A stretch of DNA of 64,000 nucleotides from JACVRW01 sp963813495 (GTDB taxonomy: Bacteria; Actinomycetota; Thermoleophilia; Solirubrobacterales; Thermoleophilaceae), in the NCBI GenBank assembly GCA_963813495.1, contig CAWEZC010000011.1, forward strand, positions 496,001-560,000, in the 5' to 3' direction. Position numbers and translations under genes: made by a program. Of this stretch, positions 18,754 through 26,106 are shown piece by piece. The notes beneath the pieces were generated by a model that had not been told where the DNA came from, did no database searches, and saw only the letters and a list, made by a program, of their open reading frames with translations. How positions within the stretch are numbered: position 1 is the first letter of the stretch; the number at the start of each line of letters is the position of its first letter.

Positions 18754-18794
18754 TCATAACCCGAGGCTCGCGGGTTCGAATCCCGCCCCGGCTA
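18754..18794 (+). repeat. 3' fragment of a CAU-anticodon tRNA (probable tRNA-Met), putative att remnant
   Basis: CTCATAA (anticodon loop with CAT) is followed by a variable region, a perfect T-arm (GCGGG-TTCGAAT-CCCGC, 18770-18786) and the acceptor 3' strand CCCGGCT plus A. Upstream bases cannot form the D-arm, the 5' anticodon stem or the acceptor 5' strand (AGCCGGG would be needed). The break falls in the anticodon loop, as at 3447, so this is best read as an attachment-site scar of a second integration. No intact partner is in the window. Confidence 0.65.
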
Positions 18795-19316
18795 CTCACG
18801 AAATCCCTGCAAACCCGGGTTTCGGTGCTTTTGAGGGTGCGGCGCGCGGGCCGCGTGCGGGGTACCCATCGGGTACCAATTTGTACGGCCAGAGGCGTTG
18901 CGCCAGCCTGACCCGCCCGCCGGTCGCGGGCAAACGGGGCGGACCTTGGCCGAGAGTCGCCGTACGCGCGCTCAGCGCGCCGCCCAGCTCGGGGTTGGCG
19001 TTTGGCGTGCGCCTCGTCGCCGGTTGCTGCCCCACCGGGCGTGTTCGGCGCTCTCGCGCTCCCCAATGCCTCGAACGAGAGGCGCTCCCGTCGCGCAGGC
19101 GCGCGCGGGCGTCTTCGGCGAGCTCGGCGGCGAGGCTCTCGACCTGGCCTCCGAGGCCGCGTCGTGAGCAGGAACGAGATGGCGTAAGTCTTCATCGGGG
19201 TCCTTGGTTCGGGTCGTCGGACCCTCCGAGCGTCATGGAGATCGGGCGGGCTGGCGACCCCGGCGACGCGGATCGAGACCGGTGCTTTCGTCCGAAGAGG
19301 CGGTCAGCGTGCCCGT

Positions 19317-19472
19317 TCAATCGTCCCCGTTGGCGGCTGCCCAGCGCTTGGCGGCGTCGAGCTCGGCGAGGGGGAAGGCGCGCGCTCTTCCGGGCCACAG
19401 CACGCTGAAGACCTTGGTCGCGGGACCCGCCCAGCTCGCGTCGGTGACGATCGCCATCCGCTCGAACGAGGC
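19317..19472 (-). pseudogene. SpoIIAA/STAS-like protein, C-terminal fragment
   Basis: On the minus strand a frame ending at TGA 19317 reads SFERMAIVTDASWAG, then TKVFSVLWPGRARAFPLAE and LDAAKRWAAANGDD. This is the C-terminal third of the SpoIIAA-like (STAS) family, whose complete members have about 120 residues. The N-terminal two thirds are missing: homology stops at 19472, where the plus-strand PLDc_N fragment begins. No start codon is available, so it is not expected to be translated. Confidence 0.6.
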
Positions 19473-19474
19473 GG

Positions 19475-19636
19475 GGTGGCTGGATTCTCCTGGTCGTCCT
19501 GCTGCCGCTGATCGGCACGCTCATCTACTTCCTGATCCGCAAGCCGTCCGAGGAGGAGATCCTCCGGGCCCAGGAGGCTCACGTCGAGCTACAGGAACGC
19601 TCCTCGAGCGTCCACCAGCGATTGCCAGGCGAGTAA
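19475..19636 (+). pseudogene. PLDc_N-type membrane protein, C-terminal fragment
   Basis: The frame GGWILLVVLLPLIGTLIYFL, followed by IRKPSEEEILRAQEAHVELQ and a TAA stop at 19634, is the second transmembrane helix and tail of a small PLDc_N protein like the one at 12210. The first helix and start are missing. It abuts the minus-strand SpoIIAA fragment at 19473, so one deletion probably removed the 5' ends of two divergent genes. Confidence 0.6.
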
Positions 19637-19702
19637 GGACTGGTCCAAGCCAAGGCTGCTGCTCTTGTCCAGAGCGACAGTGTTGGTCCGGGGCGTACTC
19701 GA

Positions 19703-20209
19703 ATGACCTGTCGGCTGTCCTCTGCGGAGGCAGGACTGGAACCGGCGGACGCGAACCCAGACAAGGTGGCTGACGAGTCGAGGCTCGAACGGCGGCTCGA
19801 CAGGGCGGTGGCTCGCGCGACCACGCCGCGCGGCGCCACCATCGTGATCGCCACGGCGTCGACCGTGATAACCGTCGGCGCCGGGATGCTGATGACCCTC
19901 GTCGACGGCGAGAACTTTCCGTCGATCGGATCGGGGCTCTGGTGGGCCGTCCAGACCGTCACGACCGTCGGGTACGGCGACGACGTTCCAACGAACCTCA
20001 CCGGACGGTTCGTCGCCGTCCTCGTCATGCTCTTGGGGGTCGCCTTCCTGACGATCATCACCGCCTCGATCACGAGCACCTTCGTGTCGCGCCGACGCCG
20101 TGAGGAGACGCCCAAGGGTGCCGAGACTGCGACAGCGGAGCAATTCCGTCAACTCGACAGCCGGCTCGAACGAATCGAAGCCGCACTGAGCCGTTCTTCG
20201 TCGCCGTAG
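19703..20209 (+). CDS. two-TM potassium channel (Kch-type), copy 1
   Basis: The protein has 168 residues. Two transmembrane helices (VIATASTVITVGAGMLMTLV and FVAVLVMLLGVAFLTIITAS) flank a pore loop with the K+ selectivity filter TVGYGD. The C-terminus is a short cytoplasmic coiled coil (QFRQLDSRLERIEAALS) rather than an RCK/TrkA domain. It should form a tetrameric K+-selective channel in the cytoplasmic membrane. The start is uncertain: ATG 19703 has no good ribosome binding site and its first 25 residues look unconserved; GTG 19766 is an alternative. A hairpin follows 54 bp after the stop. Confidence 0.8.
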   Translation: MTCRLSSAEAGLEPADANPDKVADESRLERRLDRAVARATTPRGATIVIATASTVITVGAGMLMTLVDGENFPSIGSGLWWAVQTVTTVGYGDDVPTNLTGRFVAVLVMLLGVAFLTIITASITSTFVSRRRREETPKGAETATAEQFRQLDSRLERIEAALSRSSSP

Positions 20210-20262
20210 CGCGCGATGAGATCCATGCTCGCCGCGAGCTGCCCGCTTGCGCTTTCCATGCA

Positions 20263-20292
20263 AAGGAGCAGCGCCCCCGATGGGGGCTCCTT
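20263..20292 (+). terminator. Rho-independent-like terminator after the K+ channel
   Basis: AAGGA...GCCCCC-GAT-GGGGGC-TCCTT forms a GC-rich stem with a small bulge, followed by GCTTC. It lies 54 bp after the channel gene, in the right place to end its transcript. The downstream T-tract is short. The rest of the 289-bp gap to 20499 holds nothing I recognise. Confidence 0.55.
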
Positions 20293-20498
20293 GCTTCAGT
20301 CGCGGGCGCTCAGCCAGGCGTCGAGTACCCCGACCGAATCGTCGAGGCCGTGCGAGTCGCAGATGGCGACGAGCGCCTAAGCGCCGGCGACCCCCCGCGG
20401 GAGGCGGCCAGCGCGTCGAGCGCAGAGACGGCAAGCTGCGCCTCCCCGAGCGACCCGATCCGGGCACAGCCGCGCGCCCCCGCAGCGATACTTGACCG

Positions 20499-20990
20499 AT
20501 GCTGCGCATCGCCGAGCGCCACCTCGGGTCGAATCAGGTCTCGCGCGTCATTTACGGCACGATCATCGGGCTCGCGCTGGTCGTCGCCCTAGAGGACCAT
20601 CATCCCGACCCGGGCGTGATGGTCGTCACCCTCCTCGCCACCGGCGTGGCCATCGCACTCGCCGAGCTCTACAGCGAGATCCTCGGGACCGAGGTTCGCA
20701 CCCAACATCGCGTGGGCCGCTCGGGCCTGCGCGAGATCGCGGCGGACGTGGGCGCGGTGGCCTTCGGGATCAGCTTCCCCGCCGTCTTCTTCCTGCTTTC
20801 CGTTGCAGGGGCGATGCAGGTCGAGACCGCCTTCGCGGTCGCCAAGTGGTCCGGCCTGGCGCTGGCTGGCTTCTACGGCTTCTGCGCCGCTCGCCTCGCC
20901 GACGCGGGAACGCTCAGGGCGCTCGGCCATGCAGCCGCCGTCGCGCTCATCGGGGCTTTCCTGGTCAGCCTCAAGGCGCTGACCCACTGA
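20499..20990 (+). CDS. conserved membrane protein, unknown function
   Basis: The protein has 163 residues and about four or five transmembrane helices (VIYGTIIGLALVVALE, VMVVTLLATGVAIALAELYS, ISFPAVFFLLSVAGAM, and two more). Acidic residues inside or next to the helices (ALEDHH, ELYSEI) give a weak resemblance to the VIT/CCC1 metal transporters, but I cannot assign it. The start at ATG 20499 agrees with the onset of the helix pattern. It is the only gene between the K+ channel and the HD-domain gene and has no island box. Confidence 0.55.
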   Translation: MLRIAERHLGSNQVSRVIYGTIIGLALVVALEDHHPDPGVMVVTLLATGVAIALAELYSEILGTEVRTQHRVGRSGLREIAADVGAVAFGISFPAVFFLLSVAGAMQVETAFAVAKWSGLALAGFYGFCAARLADAGTLRALGHAAAVALIGAFLVSLKALTH

Positions 20991-21125
20991 CTCCGCAGCG
21001 GCAGGCGCGCGGTAACCGACGCGGGTGCAACCTGGGGGCCGTATGGGGACAGCGGTGCCAGGCCAGACTCACGCGGCGGGTCGCCCGCGCCGCCGGCGCA
21101 TCGGGAGCGGCATCGGCTCCAGGTG

Positions 21126-21611
21126 TCATGTGCGTCCGGGTCGCGGGGGCGGCGGAGTAGAAGGGGGGCGAGTGTCGGGAAGCGGCGCGTCGCGGAGGAT
21201 CGCGAGCGCAAGCTCGTAGGGCGGTGACCAGCCGTTGGCGCGGATCGGAGGCTTGAGCGCCCGATCCGCCAGGTCGGCGCGCTTGACGCTGCGGGCGATG
21301 CTCGCGCCCGCCCCTTTTGCCCGCGCGATCAACTCGACCTGGGCCAGATAACTCGCGTTCGACTGCGCATCCTTGTCGTGGGTCAGGAGCCGGAGCGCGC
21401 GCAACTGGTCGAGCGAGAGGCGTTCCGCCAGCAGCGCCTCTTCCGAGATCGAGGTGTACTCGAGGACCTCGTGAAGCCAGGCGACTATACGCGCATCGCT
21501 GGGGACCGCGGCCGCGACTCTCTGAACGTGTTCGATCAGAGGCCGCCCGCCAGCGTCGCACTGCCCGTGGTGAAGTCTTTCGGCTAGCGCTCGTGCGCGA
21601 TCAGCGTCCAC
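21126..21611 (-). CDS. HD-domain (metal-dependent phosphohydrolase-like) protein
   Basis: The protein has 161 residues. The N-terminus resembles the start of RelA/SpoT-type HD proteins (ALAERLHHGQCDAGGRPLIE, with H-V at the metal site), followed by RIVAWLHEVLEYT in the position of the HD pair: HD reads HE here, so the metal site is altered. KRADLADRAL is a later conserved block. The last 20 residues are Pro-rich. It may be a phosphohydrolase of nucleotides or an inactive relative. The start is GTG 21611 with no clear ribosome binding site. It lies just past the end of the kinase/amphi-Trp gene, on the same strand. Confidence 0.6.
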   Translation of the reverse strand: MDADRARALAERLHHGQCDAGGRPLIEHVQRVAAAVPSDARIVAWLHEVLEYTSISEEALLAERLSLDQLRALRLLTHDKDAQSNASYLAQVELIARAKGAGASIARSVKRADLADRALKPPIRANGWSPPYELALAILRDAPLPDTRPPSTPPPPRPGRT

Positions 21612-21674
21612 GAGAGTCCAGACTCCCCGCGGCTCGTTTGCCTGGTCATTGGTGCGCGGGACACTTGGGTTCGC

Positions 21675-23195
21675 TCACCATTTGAGCTCGATTTCGAGCT
21701 CCCTCTCGTCGTCGTCGATCTCGATCTCGAGCTTGAAGTCCACCTCGTCGGGCACGCGCACCTTGAAGTGCACCCCGCCGCGGTCGAACTCGACGTCGTT
21801 GTGTCTGGCGAGCGCGTCGGCGAGGGCGTGCAGGCGGGCGGCGGCGTCCTCTCGGCTCATCCGTTGCTTCTCGGTGATCTCCATCAATTCCATTGAGGCC
21901 TCCTGGTTGACATTGCGCGCTATCTGGTGGCGGCCGAAGGCGATTCGCGCCAGCTCGACCAAGCCGGCCCAAACGCCCTCGGGAGCCTGGGCCGAAGGTG
22001 ACGCGCCTGGGTGCTGCCGCGCGATTCGCACGTGCAGGACTCCGGGCCGGATGCGAAAGCGCAGCGGCGGGTCGAGCACGAGCGCCTCGCCGTCGATTCC
22101 GGCGGGCACCGGGGAATCGGCGTCGACCTCGAACTCAGGCGCCGACCATTCGCGCCACGGGCGCTGCATCGACCGGCCGCTCTCGCCTCGGCCCGAGGGC
22201 GCGCCGACGACCGCGATCCCGAGCAGGCCGTCGTCGATCCGCGGTCGCGTGCCCGAGCCGACGGCGCGGCCGAGCCGGTAGCGGTTGTTGGAGACGAGCA
22301 CCATCGCACCGGCATGGTGCGTCTGCCCGGTCGGACCGGTCCAGCGCATGTCGAGCTCGCCACCGTCGGGCCCGAGCACGTCCGGCACGGTGTCGAGCAG
22401 GGTGCGCAGCTTCGCGTCGCGGTAGCCCTCTCGCTGGACGGCCTCGGCGTAGAGCCCGAGCGAGACGTTGTTCACGAACACGCGGTCGTTGATCTCGGCC
22501 AGGTCCACGATTCGCTTGCCGCCGTCCACGAACGCGTCGAGGGCGCCGACGACGTCGTCCCGGTCGACGCCGAGGTCGAGCGCGAAGTGGTTCCGGGTGC
22601 CGGCGGGAATGCAGGCGTAGGGCAGCCCGCGCTCGGCCGCGATCGCCGCGACGATCGCCTGCGATCCGTCGCCGCCGGCCATCGCGAGCGCGTCGGCGCC
22701 GCGTTCCACTGCCCCGCGGACGAGCGTCTCGAGGTCGTCGCCTTGCTTCAGCTCGATCGGCTCGATCCCGCGCGCCCGTGCCTCGTCGGCGAGGGCGAAG
22801 CGCTCCGCCTTGCCGCCCCCAGAGCGCGGGTTGAAGAAGAGCACCGGATGCTCCGGCGCGGACGCGTCAGGGAGGTCCACATGCATGCCGACAGCGGCAC
22901 GCGACGCCGCCAGGGCGATCAAGAGCCCCACCACGACCAGCAGCTCGTCCAACGATGAGTCGTCAGCGACGAGCAGCGCCACCACACCGGCGAGCGCCAG
23001 CACGGCGACGGCCAGACCCGCCAAGCGTGCAACCCCGCGCCGCACCACGCCGTACCACGCCGCCGCACCGGCGACCAGCACACAGGCCAGCAGGCCCAAG
23101 CCACGCGGGAACTCGCTCACCGCCACCGCGACGGCGAGCGCGATCGTCGCCACAATCGCCACCAGGGCAATGACAGCGGTCAGTCGTCGTTTCAC
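21675..23195 (-). CDS. diacylglycerol kinase-family protein fused in frame to an amphi-Trp domain (copy B)
   Basis: The protein has 506 residues. Four N-terminal transmembrane helices (residues 1-110) precede a DAGK catalytic domain with VLFFNPRSGGGKAERFALA, the nucleotide loop AGGDGSQAIV and IPAGTRNHFALDLG, then a C-terminal beta lobe. It likely phosphorylates diacylglycerol or a related lipid at the membrane. At residue 435 the frame runs straight into the 72-residue amphi-Trp domain. In copy A the kinase frame stops just after the amphi-Trp start, so here a small indel has removed the stop. An AGGAGG before the internal ATG may also give free amphi-Trp. GTG 23195 overlaps the PAP2 stop by 4 nt. 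Confidence 0.85.
   Translation of the reverse strand: MKRRLTAVIALVAIVATIALAVAVAVSEFPRGLGLLACVLVAGAAAWYGVVRRGVARLAGLAVAVLALAGVVALLVADDSSLDELLVVVGLLIALAASRAAVGMHVDLPDASAPEHPVLFFNPRSGGGKAERFALADEARARGIEPIELKQGDDLETLVRGAVERGADALAMAGGDGSQAIVAAIAAERGLPYACIPAGTRNHFALDLGVDRDDVVGALDAFVDGGKRIVDLAEINDRVFVNNVSLGLYAEAVQREGYRDAKLRTLLDTVPDVLGPDGGELDMRWTGPTGQTHHAGAMVLVSNNRYRLGRAVGSGTRPRIDDGLLGIAVVGAPSGRGESGRSMQRPWREWSAPEFEVDADSPVPAGIDGEALVLDPPLRFRIRPGVLHVRIARQHPGASPSAQAPEGVWAGLVELARIAFGRHQIARNVNQEASMELMEITEKQRMSREDAAARLHALADALARHNDVEFDRGGVHFKVRVPDEVDFKLEIEIDDDERELEIELKW
21894..21905 (-). promoter_or_regulatory. internal ribosome binding site for free amphi-Trp protein
   Basis: On the minus strand CAGGAGGCCTCA precedes an ATG at 21893, inside the kinase/amphi-Trp fusion. 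The position and spacing match the real amphi-Trp start at 5131, so both the fusion and a 72-residue protein could be made. Confidence 0.5.
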
Positions 23196-23788
23196 AGGAC
23201 CCCACCTCTCTCATCTGCGCCAGCGCCGGACGCGCGCGCGTGTATGTGTGTCGTGAGCTGCGCCAGTGCCGTGCCGATCAACCCGCCCGCCAGCACGTCG
23301 GCCGGGTAGTGCACGCCCGTGTGGACACGCGAGTAGCCGACCAGGGCGGCGAGCGTGCGCAGCGGGACGGCCGCCGCCGGTGAGACGTGGCCGACGCCGG
23401 TCGCGAACGCGAAGGCGGCGGCGGCGTGCCCGGAGGGGAAAGAGCGCGAGCTCGGCATCCGCACGTGGCGCGCGAGCGGGACCTCGCCCGCCAGACGGTC
23501 CGGGCGTCGGCGCCGCGCGAGCGGCTTGACCGCGATGTTGACCACGGCCGCGGTGACCCCGAGCGAAGCCAGCCCTTGGACGGATGCGCGGCGGCCGGTC
23601 CTTCCGCCGACAAGTGCGAGCAGCGCCGCGCAGATAAACGAGAGGCGCGAGTAGTCGGCCACGCGCGACAGGCGGCTCATGCCGGCGTCGAGCGCCGGGG
23701 TGGGCGTGCGAGCAACGGCCGCATAGAGCGCCAGATCGAGACGCTCGGCGTCCTCGATCCAGCGAGGGCTTTCCAGCTGCCGGGCCAC
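23192..23788 (-). CDS. PAP2-superfamily phosphatase
   Basis: The protein has 198 residues with several transmembrane helices and all three PAP2 signature blocks: KPLARRRRPDR (KxxxxxxRP type), SFPSGHAAAAFAFA (PSGH) and SRVHTGVHYPADVLAGG (SRxxxxxHxxxD). It should dephosphorylate a lipid phosphate such as phosphatidic acid at the outer membrane face, the reverse of the co-transcribed diacylglycerol kinase. The GTG 23788 start is chosen because the sequence before it is leader containing an island box, 34 bp upstream; its ribosome binding site is poor. It overlaps the kinase start by 4 nt (GTGA). Confidence 0.85.
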   Translation of the reverse strand: MARQLESPRWIEDAERLDLALYAAVARTPTPALDAGMSRLSRVADYSRLSFICAALLALVGGRTGRRASVQGLASLGVTAAVVNIAVKPLARRRRPDRLAGEVPLARHVRMPSSRSFPSGHAAAAFAFATGVGHVSPAAAVPLRTLAALVGYSRVHTGVHYPADVLAGGLIGTALAQLTTHIHARASGAGADERGGVL

Positions 23789-23822
23789 TAGCGGCGATCC
23801 TGCACCCGCCGGAGGCGCCCGG

Positions 23823-23847
23823 CATCCCCCAGTTGGCATGAAATCGG
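23823..23847 (-). promoter_or_regulatory. island box 8 upstream of the PAP2/kinase operon
   Basis: On the minus strand: GATTTCATGCC-AACT-GGGGGATG, a consensus copy. It ends 34 bp before GTG 23788. A second box starts 18 bp away on the other strand, serving the divergent DUF2252 gene. Confidence 0.8.
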
Positions 23848-23864
23848 AGACCGAGCAGGCGGGA

Positions 23865-23889
23865 GGGATTTCATCCCAGCGGGACGACG
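23865..23889 (+). promoter_or_regulatory. island box 9 upstream of DUF2252 copy 2
   Basis: GATTTCATCCC-AGC-GGGACGACG, ending 87 bp before ATG 23977, the same spacing as at DUF2252 copy 1. It is divergent from the box at 23823. Confidence 0.7.
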
Positions 23890-23907
23890 ACGCAGAAGCT
23901 GAGGCGC

Positions 23908-23928
23908 GGTTCCATGGAACCGACGGCA
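23908..23928 (+). promoter_or_regulatory. conserved leader palindrome, DUF2252 copy 2
   Basis: GGTTCCATGGAACC is a perfect 14-bp palindrome, followed by GACGGCA, 19 bp after the island box. It is conserved with 10518-10538 while the DNA between is not. Confidence 0.5.
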
Positions 23929-23976
23929 AACCGGAGACATTGGGAGACTTCGCCCAGCCGCGAAGGGAGCGACGTC

Positions 23977-25443
23977 ATGGCGGACAACGAGGACCCCCTC
24001 GGGGGCTACGGGGCGGTCGGAGCCGTCGATCGGCAACCCAAGCCGAAAGCGGTACCCCACCTGACAGTCGAGGAGCGCGCGGCACGGGGCAAGGCGGCCC
24101 GGACGGCGGCGCCGCGCTCCGGGCATGGCGACTGGGAGCCGGCCTCTGATCGGCGCGATGCCGTCGAGCTACTTGAGGAGCAGGCGGCTTCGCGGGTGCC
24201 CGAGCTGGTGCCGATCCGCTACGGGCGGATGCTGGTGTCGCCGTTCACGTTTTTCCGTGGCGCGGCATATCCGATGGCAGCCGATCTCGCCGGCGAGCCC
24301 CGGACCGGCCTCGACGTGCAGCTGTGTGGCGATGCGCATCTGTCCAACTTCGGCGCCTTCGCCGCGTCCGATCGGCGGCTCGTGTTCAGCATCAACGACT
24401 TCGACGAGACGCTGCCGGGTCCGTTCGAGTGGGATGTGAAGCGGCTCGTGGCCAGCTTCGCAGTGGCCGGCCGGGATCGAGGCTTCGACGTCAAGCAGCG
24501 GCGGTCGATCAACCGGACGGTGACCAGAGCGTACCGGGAGGGGATCAGAGGTTTCTCGGAGTTGCGCAACCTCGACATCTGGTACTCCCGCATCGACGTT
24601 GACGAGATTGCGAAGCTTGCCGCTCAGAAGACGAGCGGGAAGCAGCTCAAGCGCTTGGAGCGCAACGTCGCGAAAGCGCGCTCGAAGGACAGTCTGAGGG
24701 CATTCGGGAAGCTCACGGAGATGGTCGACGGCGAGCCGAGGATCGTGAGTGACCCACCGCTCATCGTCCCGATCGAGGAGCTCGGTTTCGGCGGCGAGCA
24801 GCATGAGATCGAGGAGCTCGTGCGAGGAGTCATCCGCTCCTACCGGCGTACCCTGACCGCCGACCGCCGCCGGCTCCTCGAGAGCTTTCGCTACGCCCAC
24901 GCGGCGCGAAAGGTCGTCGGGGTAGGTAGCGTCGGCACGCGCGCCTGGATCGTGCTCATGCTCGGCCGAGACGAGAGCGATCCGCTGTTCCTGCAGCTCA
25001 AGGAGGCGGAGGCATCGGTGCTCGAGCCCTTCCTTGGCAAGAGCACGCACAACAACCATGGCCAGCGGGTCGTCGAGGGCCAGCGCCTGACTCAGGCCGC
25101 CAGCGACATCATGCTCGGCTGGATCCGGGTGGACGACCTGGACGGCGTGAGCCGCGACTTCTACATGCGCCAGCTCTGGGACGGCAAGGGCTCGGCGCTT
25201 GTCGAGATGATGGACCCGCGCGCGATGACGTTCTATGCGGAGCTCTGCGGACACGCGCTTGCGAAGGCGCATGCGCGCTCCGGGGATGCGATCGCCATTG
25301 CGGGTTATCTCGGCGCCGGCGACAGCTTCGATCGCGCGCTGGCCTCGTTCGCGGAGGCCTACGCCGACCAGAACGAGCGCGACTACAACGCCCTGCGGGA
25401 CGCCGTTTCGTCCGGTCGGCTCACAGCCGAGACGGGCCTCTGA
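23977..25443 (+). CDS. DUF2252 domain protein, copy 2
   Basis: The protein has 488 residues and is closely similar to the protein at 10587 from end to end, including GDAHLSNFGAF, FSINDFDETLPGPFEWDVKR and the C-terminal SYLGAGDSF/GYLGAGDSF block. The kinase-like GDAHxxN and DFDE loops are intact, so both copies may be active; substitutions cluster at 560-860 bp into the gene. ATG 23977 with GAAGGGAG 8 nt upstream matches the other copy; an earlier in-frame ATG lies inside the leader palindrome and is unlikely. It is divergent from the PAP2/kinase operon. Confidence 0.85.
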   Translation: MADNEDPLGGYGAVGAVDRQPKPKAVPHLTVEERAARGKAARTAAPRSGHGDWEPASDRRDAVELLEEQAASRVPELVPIRYGRMLVSPFTFFRGAAYPMAADLAGEPRTGLDVQLCGDAHLSNFGAFAASDRRLVFSINDFDETLPGPFEWDVKRLVASFAVAGRDRGFDVKQRRSINRTVTRAYREGIRGFSELRNLDIWYSRIDVDEIAKLAAQKTSGKQLKRLERNVAKARSKDSLRAFGKLTEMVDGEPRIVSDPPLIVPIEELGFGGEQHEIEELVRGVIRSYRRTLTADRRRLLESFRYAHAARKVVGVGSVGTRAWIVLMLGRDESDPLFLQLKEAEASVLEPFLGKSTHNNHGQRVVEGQRLTQAASDIMLGWIRVDDLDGVSRDFYMRQLWDGKGSALVEMMDPRAMTFYAELCGHALAKAHARSGDAIAIAGYLGAGDSFDRALASFAEAYADQNERDYNALRDAVSSGRLTAETGL

Positions 25444-25538
25444 CCGCTCGCTCGATCAAGACGACCTACTGAACCGAAGGTCTCAGGTTTGAGTCCGACC
25501 TGAGGCTCGGGGTACGGCCGAGCCATCTCTCGTGCGCA

Positions 25539-26012
25539 TCAGTCGCAGTCGATTTGCGCGAAGGTCTGCTGGTAGGAGCTTGCCAGCTGCTTGCCTGCGG
25601 TCTCCAGCTTGGCCTGTGCGCCACTGAGTGAGAGGTCCGAAGTGAGGTCGTTTGCGACCGCCTCGACTTCGGATGTGAACTCCTGGGTGGCGGACTCGAC
25701 CTCCTGCTTTCGCTCCTCGTTGAGGTCGCCCTGCGCGTCCTTGATCTGGTTGAGGTCGTCCTCGATGGCATTCAGGTTCTCTTCTACGCCGTCGGCCGTC
25801 GCGGTCGCCGGCGTGAGCGCGGCCAGGTCGTCGACCTGGGTCTTCAGATCGGCGCGGGCGTCGCAGACTTGTGTCTGCGCCTTCTCCTCGTCCGACTCTC
25901 CGCATCCGACCGCCGCTGCCGCGATCAGGAGGAGCACGGCGACGAGGACACCGGAGCGCAGCAGCCCCCAGCGCGTAGGAGAAGGCTCTTTAGAAGTGTG
26001 TATGCGAGTCAT
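25539..26012 (-). CDS. putative lipoprotein with coiled-coil
   Basis: The protein has 157 residues. A signal peptide (RSGVLVAVLLLIAAAAVGCG) ends in a lipobox, so Cys about 37 is probably lipidated and the protein anchored outside the membrane. The rest is acidic and helical, predicted coiled coil (NLNAIEDDLNQIKDAQGDLN), ending FAQIDCD. No enzyme motif is seen and the family is unknown. ATG 26012 is chosen because it starts the basic N-region; an island box ends 32 bp upstream, leaving room for only a short leader. Confidence 0.7.
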   Translation of the reverse strand: MTRIHTSKEPSPTRWGLLRSGVLVAVLLLIAAAAVGCGESDEEKAQTQVCDARADLKTQVDDLAALTPATATADGVEENLNAIEDDLNQIKDAQGDLNEERKQEVESATQEFTSEVEAVANDLTSDLSLSGAQAKLETAGKQLASSYQQTFAQIDCD

Positions 26013-26044
26013 GCACCCATTCCACCGCCCGATTGCCTTCGGTG

Positions 26045-26069
26045 CGACACCCACATGGGATGAAATCTC
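26045..26069 (-). promoter_or_regulatory. island box 10 upstream of the lipoprotein gene
   Basis: On the minus strand: GATTTCATCCC-ATGT-GGGTGTCG. The left half is near consensus; the right half keeps GGG. It ends 32 bp before ATG 26012. Confidence 0.65.
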
Positions 26070-26106
26070 ACGCTCGCCGGGTGCCGGCCCCGAGGCTTCA
26101 GGCGGG

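Larger units (their letters stand above)
18224..19316. other. 1.1-kb region without a convincing intact gene
   Basis: This stretch holds the island box at 18644-18668, the tRNA fragment at 18754-18794 and several overlapping frames of poor quality. A minus-strand frame (18226-18615, starting MEAHAHDPLLFHDRLSPVWA) could be a decayed gene behind the box. Another minus-strand start at 19195 (MKTYAISFLLTT, with AAGGA upstream) slips frame near 19155 into QVESLAAELAEDARARL, also suggesting decay. The 18.85-kb part carries paired GGGTACC blocks next to the tRNA fragment. I see nothing else I can support. Confidence 0.4.

Noticed and set aside
19703..19770. tRNA-like GGACTGGAACC segment in the K+ channel leader
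   Set aside because: The loop lacks the TTCGA pattern and no stems form.
25464..25500. tRNA-like 3' fragment (CTGAACCGAAGG, then TTTGAGTCC)
   Set aside because: The T-arm does not pair over 5 bp and no acceptor strand follows, so I do not call an att site.
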